Source: Levilactobacillus senmaizukei DSM 21775 = NBRC 103853 (GTDB lineage Bacteria > Bacillota > Bacilli > Lactobacillales > Lactobacillaceae). From it: a DNA stretch of 64,000 bases. The position numbers and the translations under genes are program-made. Below, in pieces: positions 7,511 to 16,685 of the stretch. The stretch spans positions 62,001 through 126,000 of the forward strand of contig NZ_BCWD01000001.1 in NCBI RefSeq assembly GCF_001592085.1. The letters are read 5' to 3'. Numbering within the stretch: the stretch's first letter is position 1; every line of letters starts with the position of its first letter. Below the pieces are notes generated by a model. That model did no database searches and was not told the DNA's origin. It saw nothing but the letters and a program-made list of their open reading frames with translations.

Positions 7511-9160
7511 GTGAAACATTGGAGATTATTCTTATTACTTATTCTGTGTGGAAGTCTTGCCGGCTGTTCCATCAGCCACGAAACGGAAACACCCAGCGAT
7601 AGCAAAGGGGTGATGACGAAACACCAGGTCGTTAATCTGGCCAGCACTCAGCCCATTCGTACGTTGGATACCGACAAACTGAGTCAATTTGGCCGACTAA
7701 ACAATACCATTGAGGGCCTCTACACCACTGCCAACGAGGGGCAAGCCGAACTAGCTCTGGCTAAAAAGGTCACGGTGAATGCAGCCAAAACGACTTACAC
7801 GTTCGCGTTATATCACGATTCTTATTGGAGTAATGGTGACGTGATCACCGCCAAGGATTTCGTCTATTCCTGGCAACGCGCCCTCGCCCCCAAGACTAAG
7901 GCGCCAGACGCCGATCTGTTCACGGGAATCCACAATGCCAAGCCAATCTTAGCGGGCAAGCTCCCGGCAACGCAGTTAGGCGTCAGTGCTCCCAGCAAAT
8001 TCAAACTTGTCGTCAAGCTCGATCACCCCATGGCGGAATTGCCCGAACGACTGGCCTATCCCTTATTTGGACCCCAGAATGAACGGGTGGCCCAAAAATA
8101 TGGGGCCAAGTACGCCACCAAACCGCAATACCAAGTCTATGGGGGACCTTTCATGGTGGCAACCAAGGGCTACACCAAGACTCACTGGCACCTCGTGCCG
8201 AACCCCCACTACTGGGACCGGGACCACGTCTACCTGACGCGGATCAATGTCACCGTCTTCAAATCACAAAAGAAGATGTGGCAAGCCTACCAGGATGGCC
8301 GATTGGATGAGGTGCATCTGCCCTTCCAAAAAGATAAACACCTGGAAAAGCAGGCTGATTACACGGCGCGGCCATACTCTAAGATGTTACTTTTGAGTTA
8401 CCGGCAACGAGGGCCCAAGCCCGGCGTCAATCGCTTACTCAAGCAGTCGCAGGCTCGACTGGCCATCTCGCATGCCATCGACCGTAAGAGCTTAGGAACG
8501 ACGACTTATGGTGCTACCTCGTTACCAGCACAGGGAATTGTTCCCGCCGGCCTGAGTCGTGGTCAACGAGGCACCGCTGACTTCGCCGCGGCGCAAACGA
8601 ACCAGTCAACCTTGGCCTACAATCCCAAATTAGCCACCAAGGAATGGCGATCCGCTCTGAAGCAGGCTGAAATCAGCCATCCCACGCTGTCCCTCAGCTA
8701 TTTAGTGGGACCCTCGACAAAAAAGGTGGCGCAGCGGCTGCAGCAACAATTAACCAAGGTACTGCCTGGCCTCAAGGTAACGCTGAAGGCCCGTGAATGG
8801 ACCATCAGCGAACAGGACGACGAGGTCGATACCGATATTACCCTCACCACCCAACGGGCCCAATACGCGGACCCCTTGTCCATGTTAGCCCTCTTCACGA
8901 CCGAAAATGCGGCGAACACCGGCCACTGGTCCAACCAGACCTACGATGACTTGGTTGCTCAGGCCAGCAACGCCAGCAGCTTTAATAATCGGCGGTGGCA
9001 GAACCTACTAAAGGCCGAGGGTATCCTGATGAAGTATCAAGGCGTGACCCCACTCTTACAACCAGCCAGCAACTACCTGGTCAATCCTAAGCTTAATGGG
9101 GTGCAATTTAACACGGTCGGTACCCAGTCCAACTTCAAGGGTGCTTACTTCGTGAAATAA
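7511..9160 (+). CDS. OppA-like peptide-binding lipoprotein (orphan)
   Basis: A 549-aa extracellular solute-binding protein (family 5) that captures oligopeptides for an ABC importer. The signal peptide ends in a lipobox, LAGC (Cys19), so it is membrane-anchored. The family signature YSNGDVITAKDFVYSWQRAL is at about 106-125 and the C-terminal half has the expected DPLSMLALFTTENAANTGHWSN segment. The start is GTG behind GGAGG. No permease or ATPase gene is nearby, so it must feed a transporter encoded elsewhere. The region around HLPFQKDKHLEKQ is shortened and divergent compared with its homologue at 18682-20322. Confidence 0.88.
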   Translation: MKHWRLFLLLILCGSLAGCSISHETETPSDSKGVMTKHQVVNLASTQPIRTLDTDKLSQFGRLNNTIEGLYTTANEGQAELALAKKVTVNAAKTTYTFALYHDSYWSNGDVITAKDFVYSWQRALAPKTKAPDADLFTGIHNAKPILAGKLPATQLGVSAPSKFKLVVKLDHPMAELPERLAYPLFGPQNERVAQKYGAKYATKPQYQVYGGPFMVATKGYTKTHWHLVPNPHYWDRDHVYLTRINVTVFKSQKKMWQAYQDGRLDEVHLPFQKDKHLEKQADYTARPYSKMLLLSYRQRGPKPGVNRLLKQSQARLAISHAIDRKSLGTTTYGATSLPAQGIVPAGLSRGQRGTADFAAAQTNQSTLAYNPKLATKEWRSALKQAEISHPTLSLSYLVGPSTKKVAQRLQQQLTKVLPGLKVTLKAREWTISEQDDEVDTDITLTTQRAQYADPLSMLALFTTENAANTGHWSNQTYDDLVAQASNASSFNNRRWQNLLKAEGILMKYQGVTPLLQPASNYLVNPKLNGVQFNTVGTQSNFKGAYFVK

Positions 9161-9246
9161 ATAAAGCGAGTGAGACAAAAGGCAATTAGCCTTAAGCGGA
9201 ACCGGCTGCCCTTGGTCGCACGTTTCAGCCATATCGACTGGTACGC
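9161..9246. repeat. Possible dispersed intergenic repeat unit
   Basis: The stretch beginning GCGAGTGAGACAAAAGGC and containing AAGCGGAACCGGCTGC, directly before a strong terminator whose loop reads GGCTTTGTCCCAGACCC, resembles intergenic repeat cassettes found in lactobacilli. Only one copy is in this window, so repetition is not shown here. Confidence 0.3.
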
Positions 9247-9285
9247 AAAAAATGGGTCTGGGGGCTTTGTCCCAGACCCATTTTT
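9247..9285. terminator. Strong bidirectional terminator
   Basis: AAAAATGGGTCTGGG pairs with CCCAGACCCATTTTT. It ends the OppA-like transcript and could also end the lplA transcript from the other side. Confidence 0.9.
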
Positions 9286-9327
9286 GTTATATTTAACCAC
9301 CGTAAGCGAGTCCCTAACCTAAAAAAA

Positions 9328-9639
9328 TTAGTTCAGCGCCGTAGATGCCGCCGCAACGACGGCGTCACTGACGAACTCGCTGGTGAGGCGTTGCATGGGG
9401 GTGTAATCGTGACGCTTTTTAAATGGCACGGGCTCGGCTGCAATGACGGCCACCTTCAAGTTATTCTCGGTCAAGAAGATCTGGCCGACACCTTGGTATT
9501 TTCCTTTGCTGTGTTTACCGGTGCGCCAGGCGTGCAGCTTAAAGTCACCATCCGGTTCACGTTTTATCTCATAGTCACCCGAAGCGTTGGCCACCACCGG
9601 GACCCCCGTATAGAGGTTTACCGCATATTGTCCCTTCAT
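9328..9639 (-). CDS. Hypothetical protein co-transcribed with lplA
   Basis: A 103-aa soluble protein rich in beta-forming stretches (YAVNLYTGVPVVANASGDYEIKR at the N-terminus). It has a GGAGGTG ribosome site and its ATG overlaps the lplA stop by 4 bases (ATGA-type coupling), so translation is tied to lipoate ligase. I recognise no family. The coupling suggests a role near lipoylation or merely polycistronic convenience. Confidence 0.6.
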   Translation of the reverse strand: MKGQYAVNLYTGVPVVANASGDYEIKREPDGDFKLHAWRTGKHSKGKYQGVGQIFLTENNLKVAVIAAEPVPFKKRHDYTPMQRLTSEFVSDAVVAAASTALN

Positions 9640-10673
9640 TCGCTCACCTCCGTTAAGGCCTGAACCAATGCTCCAACGCCATCGGTGCCAATGACCGCCG
9701 ACACCGCCGGCACAGTCAGGATCGCCTTCACCGCCGCGATGGTGGCCGGTTGGCCCACTAACCGTTGGGCAATGGCCGCAAGTGCGGCCGGCGTCGCCAC
9801 CGTGCCAAACAAGGCCACTGACCGCAACAGGTCACGGTGCCGTGTGAAATTAACGTGTAGTTGACCGGCCGCCAGATTGAGTTGCCGATACTCGCGGAAA
9901 CCGGGATTAGCCCCGTAGTTCCAGGCGGCTGTCGCATACTTTTCTGCTAGCCGCTTATCAATCACCGCCCAATCGTGGTCGGTCAGATGGTAGGTTTCAA
10001 TTTGATCCAGTCGCTCGACGCCAAAGATGTGACAAAGTAGTGCCACGCGGAATTCCTGAATGGAAAGATCCTGGTAGGCCGGTGCCAGGTGTTGGCGTAA
10101 ATTCGTAATCGAAACGCGATTCGAGGCAACCCCGGGGTGCCCCCCTTCCGCAGCGGGAATTAACGCCGCATGGGCCGCCGCAACATTGAGATCATACATG
10201 ATTGTGCCACCAGCCGCATAGCCGTCCCCATTCTTAAACATGGTCATGCCAGAAAATTTACGGTCGCCAACCATCAAGGCACTCTTGTTACTAATACCTA
10301 AGTTGTCGACGCCCATTTCAGCCAATGCCTTTAAGATCGGGTCGGCAAAGACCGTATAGTCGCCAAACTTTGACCCATCTTGCGGGTCACCATTCACGAT
10401 GTGTTCAAAGATTAAGTTGCGTTCATCATGGTACACCGCGCCACCACCGGAGGTCCGCCGTACCAGTTGCACGCGATTTTCGGCCAGGTATTTAAAATCC
10501 ACCTCGGCCGTCACCGTCTGGTTAATCCCCACAATTACGGCCGGTTGATTAACGTACATCATGAGGCCATGACCAGGTAGCTTTAAGTCATTTACCAGAT
10601 AATTATCGATGGACTGGTTCACCACCGCATCCGTGACTACCTTGCCATGGCGATTCGTATCGATCAGAAACAT
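9636..10673 (-). CDS. lplA: Lipoate-protein ligase A
   Basis: Activates lipoate with ATP and attaches it to the lysine of lipoyl domains. The 345-aa protein has the catalytic RRTSGGGAVYHDERNL loop (about 74-89), the KFSGMTMFKNGDGYAAGGTIMYDLN segment (about 139-163) with the active lysine, and a C-terminal accessory domain that begins around 250 and is the LplA type. The start ATG has GGAAGGGAG upstream. It is divergent from a GcvH-like lipoyl acceptor gene (10819), which is its obvious substrate here. Confidence 0.93.
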   Translation of the reverse strand: MFLIDTNRHGKVVTDAVVNQSIDNYLVNDLKLPGHGLMMYVNQPAVIVGINQTVTAEVDFKYLAENRVQLVRRTSGGGAVYHDERNLIFEHIVNGDPQDGSKFGDYTVFADPILKALAEMGVDNLGISNKSALMVGDRKFSGMTMFKNGDGYAAGGTIMYDLNVAAAHAALIPAAEGGHPGVASNRVSITNLRQHLAPAYQDLSIQEFRVALLCHIFGVERLDQIETYHLTDHDWAVIDKRLAEKYATAAWNYGANPGFREYRQLNLAAGQLHVNFTRHRDLLRSVALFGTVATPAALAAIAQRLVGQPATIAAVKAILTVPAVSAVIGTDGVGALVQALTEVSE

Positions 10674-10757
10674 CTGTGTTGCTCCCTTCCCTGAGCCTAT
10701 TTTAAATTGAGTTTAGCATACACCTACGGCCGCAACAACTTTCAACGAGCCGAGTTA

Positions 10758-10787
10758 TTGTCAGGATGATTAATGAAAGCGTATACT
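10758..10787 (+). promoter_or_regulatory. Promoter of the GcvH-like gene
   Basis: TTGTCA (10758-10763) and TATACT (10782-10787), spacing 18. Confidence 0.55.
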
Positions 10788-10818
10788 CAATATGAGTAGA
10801 CACGAGGGAGGAATTCTT

Positions 10819-11199
10819 ATGAGTGAATCAAGACCATCACTTTGGCAACGACTATTCAGCTGGTGGCCCCGGCATAAGGCCCCAGAGCCATCAGTAACCA
10901 TCAAGGATGGTGTCTGGTTAGAGCAGCGCGATCAGGGGCATTATCGGCTCGGCCTCTCCAGCGATGCCTTGGACCAAATCGGCGAGATTAGCTTTGCCGA
11001 TCTTCCCGTCCTGGATGGTGATGTGCTCGCCGAGGGCGATGACATCCTCGAGGTTGAAAGCGACAAGGCCGTCGAAAACTTCAAGACGCCGGTGGCCGGT
11101 ACCATAATCAAAGTCAACGAGGCATTGATTACCGACCCCTCCCGGCTGAATGAAAACTCACAAAGTGATAATTGGGTTTTGGATATTCAAAGCCACTAA
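10819..11199 (+). CDS. GcvH-like lipoyl carrier protein
   Basis: A 126-aa lipoyl-domain protein. After a tryptophan- and arginine-rich N-terminal stretch (residues 8-20) the GcvH fold follows, with LGLSSDALDQIGEISFADLP and the lipoylation loop EVESDKAVENFKTP in which Lys83 is the predicted lipoyl-lysine, then PVAGTI. No glycine-cleavage genes (gcvT/gcvP) are in the window, so it is more like the stand-alone GcvH-L proteins tied to LplA-type ligases in Firmicutes. The start is the ATG 10819 behind GGGAGG. An ATG 27 bases upstream is less likely because it precedes that site. Confidence 0.8.
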   Translation: MSESRPSLWQRLFSWWPRHKAPEPSVTIKDGVWLEQRDQGHYRLGLSSDALDQIGEISFADLPVLDGDVLAEGDDILEVESDKAVENFKTPVAGTIIKVNEALITDPSRLNENSQSDNWVLDIQSH

Positions 11200-11209
11200 C
11201 CGCGCGTGT

Positions 11210-11244
11210 GGGGCGCCAGCTTTAAGCAAGGCTGGCGCCTCGTT
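11210..11244 (+). terminator. Hairpin after the GcvH-like gene
   Basis: GGCGCCAGC pairs with GCTGGCGCC around a short loop. Only a weak T tract follows, so it may be a processing hairpin or a weak terminator. Confidence 0.5.
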
Positions 11245-11276
11245 CGCACAGCTTGTAGCCAAATAAATTCGTCTAA

Positions 11277-11310
11277 CAAAAGACGCCGGACAGCGAGTCC
11301 GGCGTCTTTA
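11277..11310. terminator. Bidirectional terminator
   Basis: AAAGACGCCGGAC pairs with GTCCGGCGTCTTT, and serves the convergent GcvH-like and aldo/keto reductase genes. Confidence 0.9.
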
Positions 11311-11323
11311 AGTGTCTCTAAAT

Positions 11324-12307
11324 TTACCACTTGTATTGAACGGGGTTCTTAATGTACTTATTGTAAACATCCCGCACGATGGCCATTTGGTCATCCGTAA
11401 AGGCTGGCAAATCCGCGGCCGCCACGTTACGAGCAATTTGTTCTGGCTTGGAAGCGCCAGGAATGACGGTGCTTACAGCATCCGCCATCAGGATATACCG
11501 CAAAGCAAGGGGCGCCAGCGCTTGATCCAACCCCAAGCGTTCATGCAGTTCATTGGCTGCTTTGACCCCCGTGGCGTAGTCGACCCCGGAGAAGGTTTCC
11601 CCTTGGTCAAAGGCCTCACCATGGCGATTAAAGCTCCGGTGGTCGTCCTTACCAAACGTGGTGTCCAGCGTGTATTTTCCACTCAACAGACCGCTGGCTA
11701 ATGGCACCCGGGCAATGATCCCGACGTTGTGTTCTTGGGCCATCTTGAAGAAGTTATCGGCTGGCCGTAAGCGGAACATGTTGTAAATGATTTCCACAGC
11801 CGAAATATCGTAGTCCAAGGCCTTCATGCCTTCTTCAACCCGTTCGACACTGACCCCATAATTCTTAATCTTACCGGCCTTCTTCAGCTCATCCAGTGCG
11901 AAGAAGACTTCGGGTTCGTAGTAAACCGGTGTGGGTGGACAATGTAATAACACATTGTCCAGGGCATCAACTTGTAAATTCTGCAAGCTTTCTTCAACAA
12001 ACTTCGTGATATTGGCCTTGGTGTAGCCACTAGCCACGTGTGGATCTAGCTTCCGGCCAATTTTAGTCGAAACAAAGACCTTATCACGCTTATCCTTAAT
12101 GAAACTGGCTAAGGCCCGTTCGCTCTGACCGTCTTGATAGATATCCGCGGTGTCAAAGAAGTTCACACCGGCATCGTAAGCGGCCGCCAACGTGTCCTGG
12201 GCGTCTTGTTCATTGAACGGGTCACCCCACTTTGAACCAAGTTGCCATGTTCCTAATGAGACCTCGCTGATCTCAAAATTTGTTTTGCCCAAGGTCCGAT
12301 ACTTCAT
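11324..12307 (-). CDS. Aldo/keto reductase
   Basis: A 327-aa NADPH-dependent carbonyl reductase with a TIM barrel. The tetrad is visible as Asp and Tyr in FFDTADIYQDGQSE (about 51-56), Lys in VFVSTKIG (about 80-84) and His in VLLHCPP (about 120). The cofactor loop is STVIPGASKPEQIARNVAA near the C-terminus. The type is that of YajO/general-stress AKRs with broad aldehyde and ketone substrates. It is a single gene on the minus strand between two terminator-bounded plus-strand genes. Confidence 0.9.
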   Translation of the reverse strand: MKYRTLGKTNFEISEVSLGTWQLGSKWGDPFNEQDAQDTLAAAYDAGVNFFDTADIYQDGQSERALASFIKDKRDKVFVSTKIGRKLDPHVASGYTKANITKFVEESLQNLQVDALDNVLLHCPPTPVYYEPEVFFALDELKKAGKIKNYGVSVERVEEGMKALDYDISAVEIIYNMFRLRPADNFFKMAQEHNVGIIARVPLASGLLSGKYTLDTTFGKDDHRSFNRHGEAFDQGETFSGVDYATGVKAANELHERLGLDQALAPLALRYILMADAVSTVIPGASKPEQIARNVAAADLPAFTDDQMAIVRDVYNKYIKNPVQYKW

Positions 12308-12515
12308 TCATTATCCCTACTTTCCCGTACCAGTCATGCCGGTACTTTCCCTCTCATTCTGACAGTAATAAACGGGCATTTCAATCGATTTGTGCGACCG
12401 GTTGAACAAAATATTTACCATTCGCCGTCAAAAGGACTAACATAAAAGTTGAAGCCGGTGGCTATGCCAGTAACATAAACCGCTGACCCCAATTTCTAAT
12501 TGGAGGTAATTGGTT

Positions 12516-12731
12516 ATGGCTGTTGTAGAAAAGACTGCTTTATTGGATGAAAAGATGAGCGAAGTATTCGATTGGTCCGACGCAACGTTACCTGTTCGTG
12601 ACGCTCTCTGGGATCACTTCATGGAATCCAATGGTCACAACACCGATGAAACTGAAGCTTCGATGAAGGAAATCGATGCTAAGTCCGACGCTGATGTTCG
12701 GGCTTACGTTGAAGCTAACCTCAAGAAGTAA
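12516..12731 (+). CDS. Small acidic protein, unknown function
   Basis: A 71-aa soluble protein starting at the ATG behind GGAGG (10 bases). It is rich in Asp and Glu, predicted helical, with ALWDHFMESNGHNTDETEASMKEI in the middle and an alternating DAKSDADVRAYVEANLKK end. It has a strong terminator after it and looks like an abundant monocistronic gene. No family recognised. Confidence 0.65.
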   Translation: MAVVEKTALLDEKMSEVFDWSDATLPVRDALWDHFMESNGHNTDETEASMKEIDAKSDADVRAYVEANLKK

Positions 12732-12752
12732 CAGCACCCGGCTGTTTCAACC

Positions 12753-12788
12753 AAAAAAATCCTCTCGCTAATCAACGAGAGGATTTTT
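12753..12788. terminator. Bidirectional terminator
   Basis: AAAAAATCCTCTCG pairs with CGAGAGGATTTTT. It lies between the small acidic protein gene and the convergent phosphatase gene. Confidence 0.9.
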
Positions 12789-12800
12789 GTTTACAATCAA

Positions 12801-13430
12801 TTATAATTCGTCTAACTGTGGCACGAGACCGTAGCCCTGCAAATAGCGTTGGCCCGTTGCCGGATCAATCACCATCCGCGTGACACTCGTATTCGCTGGC
12901 TCACTTAAGGCAGCGGTTGCCGGAGTGCCTAGCATGAGTAAGGCCGTCACCTTGATGGTCAACCCGTGACTAACCACTAAAATATGGTCGTCGGGATGGT
13001 TAACTACTTCTTCAGCCAACCATTCACCAACCCGCCGCTGCACATCTCGGTAGGACTCACCACCGACTGCCAGCAACGCATCCGGCATCGCCTCACCCGT
13101 AATGGGATCGAAGGCGGCCGGGTTCTTGGCCTGTAATTCTTCCAGGCTGGCCCCGGTCCAGTCACCATAGTCGGCTTCCATCAACCGGTCATCAAACTCT
13201 GGTGTCAGGCTGATCATTCGGGTCAGTGCCGCCGTGGTTTGCCGTGAACGGTGTAAGGGACTACTAATCAATTGATCATAGCTGGTCCCCTGAATCCATT
13301 GAGCTACCCGTTCCGCTTGTTGCAAGCCGCGCAGCGTTAGATGGGTTGCTGCGGTATCCAATTGTCCTTGTGCCAGTCCGTCTAAGTTGGCCTGTGTTTG
13401 GCCATGACGAACCCAATCAAAAGTGGTCAT
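12801..13430 (-). CDS. Histidine phosphatase family protein
   Basis: A 209-aa phosphoglycerate-mutase-like phosphatase. The phosphoacceptor is the His in FDWVRHGQT (about residue 9), with the supporting Arg in ISSPLHRSRQT (about 62), Glu in RLMEADYGDW (about 86) and the second His in LVVSHGLT (about 154). Length and motifs fit the cofactor-independent phosphatases with small sugar-phosphate or nucleotide substrates. It is 14 bp behind the EamA exporter gene and probably in one operon with it. Confidence 0.88.
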   Translation of the reverse strand: MTTFDWVRHGQTQANLDGLAQGQLDTAATHLTLRGLQQAERVAQWIQGTSYDQLISSPLHRSRQTTAALTRMISLTPEFDDRLMEADYGDWTGASLEELQAKNPAAFDPITGEAMPDALLAVGGESYRDVQRRVGEWLAEEVVNHPDDHILVVSHGLTIKVTALLMLGTPATAALSEPANTSVTRMVIDPATGQRYLQGYGLVPQLDEL

Positions 13431-13444
13431 TGTCTCACTTCCTA

Positions 13445-14377
13445 TCAGCCGCGCTGACTATCCGCCTTTTGACGACCACGATTCAAAAGATAAATCGCCA
13501 AAATAACTAAAATTGACCCAATAATCTCAGCCACAGAAATCTTCAAGCCCAAGAAAATAATCGAGAGCACAAAGGTCATGACTGGTTGCGTGGCGTCCAC
13601 AATACTAATCACGTCAGACGGCGCGAAGTGGGTGCTGTACAGTACCAGCGCGAATGGAATAATGGTCCCCAATAAAATCACGGTGCTCATCGAGGCAATC
13701 AAACCCAGGTTAATGGGTGGTGTTTGCACCCAGACGGGCCGGTAACAGTTAAAGATGATGCCCGCCAAGAACATGGCCCAACCTAAGACCACGATGGGTG
13801 AGTTACCTTCCTTGACTAGGTTCCGTGGCAAAACGACGTAACCAGCAGCGGTAATCCCGGAGCCGATCCCCCAGAGTAACGAAACCATCGGAATGGATAA
13901 TTGGGAAATATCTCCCCGAGTGATGGCCAAGAAGACCCCGATCATGGCCACAACAAAGGCGATTAAATCGCTTCGTAATGGTCGCTGGTGCAGGAAGACT
14001 AAGCTCCCTAACACGATGAATAAGGGGCTCAAATATTGCAAAATCGTTGAAGCCGCGGAGTTACCGGTCTGAACCGACATATAGAAGGTTAACAGATTGG
14101 CCCCTAAACCGAAGATGGCGTAGGCGAGCAACCATAATATATTGCGCACCGAGTTGAAGACATTAAAAATCTTCTTGCCATACATGATAGCACTCACGAT
14201 CAGAAGTACCACTCCAGTCACGGAAGTCCGGGCAGATAGGAACCAACTGGCTGGAACGTTTTGACTCTGGGAGATGAACTGCAACACAGTCCCAGAAATC
14301 CCCCACATAGCAGACGCCATCGTTGCCCAAAAAATACCCTTTTTGATATTTTCGGACGAATTTGCATTCGTTTTCAA
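13445..14377 (-). CDS. EamA/DMT-family transporter
   Basis: A 310-aa membrane protein with ten hydrophobic segments in two EamA repeats (about 15-150 and 165-300), the drug/metabolite transporter layout. The N-terminal repeat has ATMASAMWGISGTVLQF and the second has FAPSDVISIVDATQPVMTFVLSIIFLG. Members usually export metabolites or amino acids. The start is TTG at 14375-14377 with AAAGGA about 11 bases upstream. It is followed closely by the phosphatase gene. Confidence 0.85.
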   Translation of the reverse strand: MKTNANSSENIKKGIFWATMASAMWGISGTVLQFISQSQNVPASWFLSARTSVTGVVLLIVSAIMYGKKIFNVFNSVRNILWLLAYAIFGLGANLLTFYMSVQTGNSAASTILQYLSPLFIVLGSLVFLHQRPLRSDLIAFVVAMIGVFLAITRGDISQLSIPMVSLLWGIGSGITAAGYVVLPRNLVKEGNSPIVVLGWAMFLAGIIFNCYRPVWVQTPPINLGLIASMSTVILLGTIIPFALVLYSTHFAPSDVISIVDATQPVMTFVLSIIFLGLKISVAEIIGSILVILAIYLLNRGRQKADSQRG

Positions 14378-14540
14378 GAAACAGCAGATCCTTTCATACT
14401 TTCATCAACTATTCAAAACTCCTAATAATCTGACTTATTTTACCGAAAGCAAATTAGAATTTGGCAATAAATGGTCAAAAAATTTTCGTTTCCACTCTTC
14501 ATTAAGCCACGAACGGGGCTAATTATCAACGCCTAAATCT

Positions 14541-14597
14541 AAATAAGTAGCCGTAAAGCGGCGCCAAACATAGGCTGAGCTTACGACTACTTATTTG
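14541..14597 (-). terminator. Terminator of the metQNI operon
   Basis: On the minus strand AAATAAGTAGTCGTAAGC pairs with GCTTTACGGCTACTTATTT around a 16-base loop. It is 37 bp after the metI stop. Confidence 0.75.
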
Positions 14598-14633
14598 TTA
14601 AATGACTTTTATTGATGAAAAATTCCGATCGAC

Positions 14634-15317
14634 TTAGGCCGTATGGTCTACCCGCCGGGCCAATAGGTCACCAATCAATTGGATGGCAAACACAATGACC
14701 AAGATGATTAACATAGCGAGGATCGTGACGTCGCTTTCAAACCGACTGTACCCGACGTTGATGGCCAAGTTCCCTAAGCCACCACCACCGATTGCTCCGG
14801 CCATGGCGGTCAGGTCAATCAGGCTAATTAAGGTTAGAACGGAAGAACGAATGATATCTGCTAGACCTTCCTTGAGGTAAACCCGGAAGATAATCGCAAT
14901 TGGACCAGAACCCACCGACTCGGCCGCCTCAATCACCCCATGGTCGACTTCAGCCAGGGCATTTTGAATCTGTCGAGCATAGAACGGCGCAGAACCAATG
15001 ACCAAGGGCACAATGGCGGCCGTTGTCCCAATGGCCGTCCCAACGACCAGTCGGGTCAAAGGGGCAATCACGGCCAGCAAGATAACGAACGGAATCGACC
15101 GACACAGATTAACCAGCTTATCCAGAATATTATAAACCGCTCGATTCTCTAGAATCCCACCGGGTTGGGTCACAATTAACCCAATTCCAATCGCCATGCC
15201 GAGAATACCGGCCACGATTGCCGTAAATAGGGTCATATAGAAAGTTTCACCGGTTGCTTGAATAAAGTCACTCTTCATCGTGACCGCGTTGGGAAAGTAT
15301 TTTGCAAAAAAGGTCAA
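14634..15317 (-). CDS. metI: Methionine ABC transporter permease
   Basis: A 227-aa, five-helix membrane permease of the MetNIQ importer. The EAA loop that docks to the ATPase reads ALAEVDHGVIEAAESVGSG (about 116-134). The start is a TTG directly after the metN stop codon (TAA TTG), with GGAGGTGG just upstream, so it is translationally coupled. It forms an operon with metN and metQ under the Met T-box. Confidence 0.93.
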   Translation of the reverse strand: MTFFAKYFPNAVTMKSDFIQATGETFYMTLFTAIVAGILGMAIGIGLIVTQPGGILENRAVYNILDKLVNLCRSIPFVILLAVIAPLTRLVVGTAIGTTAAIVPLVIGSAPFYARQIQNALAEVDHGVIEAAESVGSGPIAIIFRVYLKEGLADIIRSSVLTLISLIDLTAMAGAIGGGGLGNLAINVGYSRFESDVTILAMLIILVIVFAIQLIGDLLARRVDHTA

Positions 15318-16382
15318 TTAGGCCACCTCCGAGTTCTTTGATTTCAAATGTGTAATCCGGACACCCTGCTCTTGGCAGTAGTCCCAAGCTGCCGTCAGCT
15401 TGTCAGGTTCGCCGCTCATCACCACAATTAAATTGCCCAGTGGGGTGTCTTGCAGAATTTCCACGTTACCATACAAAATGCTGGAAACCACGCCGTAGCG
15501 CTTGTAAAGTTCCGTGATCAGGGGCGAATCCGTCTGATCGCCCACATACTGGAGTTGAACCAATTGCTGGGTATCGCCCAGATCGAGCTTATCGGCCTGC
15601 TTGTAAATCTTTACCAAAGCCTGGTCAATCTGCGTAGCGGTGTTAATGAAGTCTCGCGTCAGCGGTTGTTTAGGCTGACTGAAGATGTCGACCAGACTAC
15701 CCCGTTCGATGATCGCTCCTTCATCCATGACCGCCACCTTGTTACAGATTTCCTTAACGGCTTCCATTTCATGGGTGATCAACACCACCGTCAGACCCAG
15801 TTCTTGATTCAACCGCTTCAATAGTTCCAGGATCGATGACGTGGTCTTAGGGTCCAACGCACTAGTGGCTTCATCACTGATTAAAATCTCAGGATCATTG
15901 GCCAACGCCCGCGCGATTGCGACCCGTTGCTTCTGCCCACCGGAAAGTTGGGCGGGATAGTCGCTGGCCTTATCCGTCAGGCCAACCAGGTCCAAGAGAT
16001 GGTCGACCTTATCTTTCCGTTCCGCGCGGGACAATGAACCGCCCTTCAAGGGGTAGTCCACGTTGTCCGCAATCGTCCGTGATGCCATGAGATTAAAGTG
16101 TTGGAAGATCATGCCGATCTTCGTTCGAGCCGCTCGGAGTTCCTTCGGCCGAAGATTCAAGATGGCCTGGCCATTGACCGACACCGTGCCGGCGGTTGGC
16201 CGTTGAAGGCGGTTGATCACCCGTACCAGGGTACTCTTACCGGCCCCGGAATAACCGACGACACCATAGATGTCACCGCGGTTAACCGTGAGAGAAACAT
16301 TCTTCACGGCATTCACGGTCTGACCCTTGGTATGAAAGGTCACATCGATATCTTTTAACTGAATAATCGCTTCATTAGTCAC
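15318..16382 (-). CDS. metN: Methionine ABC transporter ATP-binding protein
   Basis: A 354-aa ATPase that powers methionine import at the membrane. Walker A is GYSGAGKST, the signature is [15 protein letters not shown], Walker B is [13 protein letters not shown], and the H-loop is LITHEM. The C-terminal ACT/NIL-type regulatory domain (about 265-354) senses methionine in the family. I place the start at the GTG 16380-16382 (read as Met in [10 protein letters not shown]), because AGGAG is 10 bases upstream; the ATG nine bases earlier would sit on top of that site. Confidence 0.94.
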   Translation of the reverse strand: MTNEAIIQLKDIDVTFHTKGQTVNAVKNVSLTVNRGDIYGVVGYSGAGKSTLVRVINRLQRPTAGTVSVNGQAILNLRPKELRAARTKIGMIFQHFNLMASRTIADNVDYPLKGGSLSRAERKDKVDHLLDLVGLTDKASDYPAQLSGGQKQRVAIARALANDPEILISDEATSALDPKTTSSILELLKRLNQELGLTVVLITHEMEAVKEICNKVAVMDEGAIIERGSLVDIFSQPKQPLTRDFINTATQIDQALVKIYKQADKLDLGDTQQLVQLQYVGDQTDSPLITELYKRYGVVSSILYGNVEILQDTPLGNLIVVMSGEPDKLTAAWDYCQEQGVRITHLKSKNSEVA

Positions 16383-16685
16383 AGATTTCATTCTCCTCAC
16401 TCGCCTATGCCGGCAAATTTAATCATTGATGGGGTATCGTTAATCGGCGTTTTCGTGACCGGATCTAAGTGACAGACCCATGTCAACTACCAACGACCGT
16501 TCTCACGCTGTTCCCAACGCTTTAAAAGAACATTAATTAACAAAAACCTACTATATTAATACCAAACTTCAATCAATTCATTGGCAATTCACCATTGGAC
16601 TGATTGAAGTCGGTCGCTAATCGTTTAGTTGTTCATCGAAACTCACCGGGTCTAACTCTCAGTGGTCCCGAATGAGACGGCTGGT

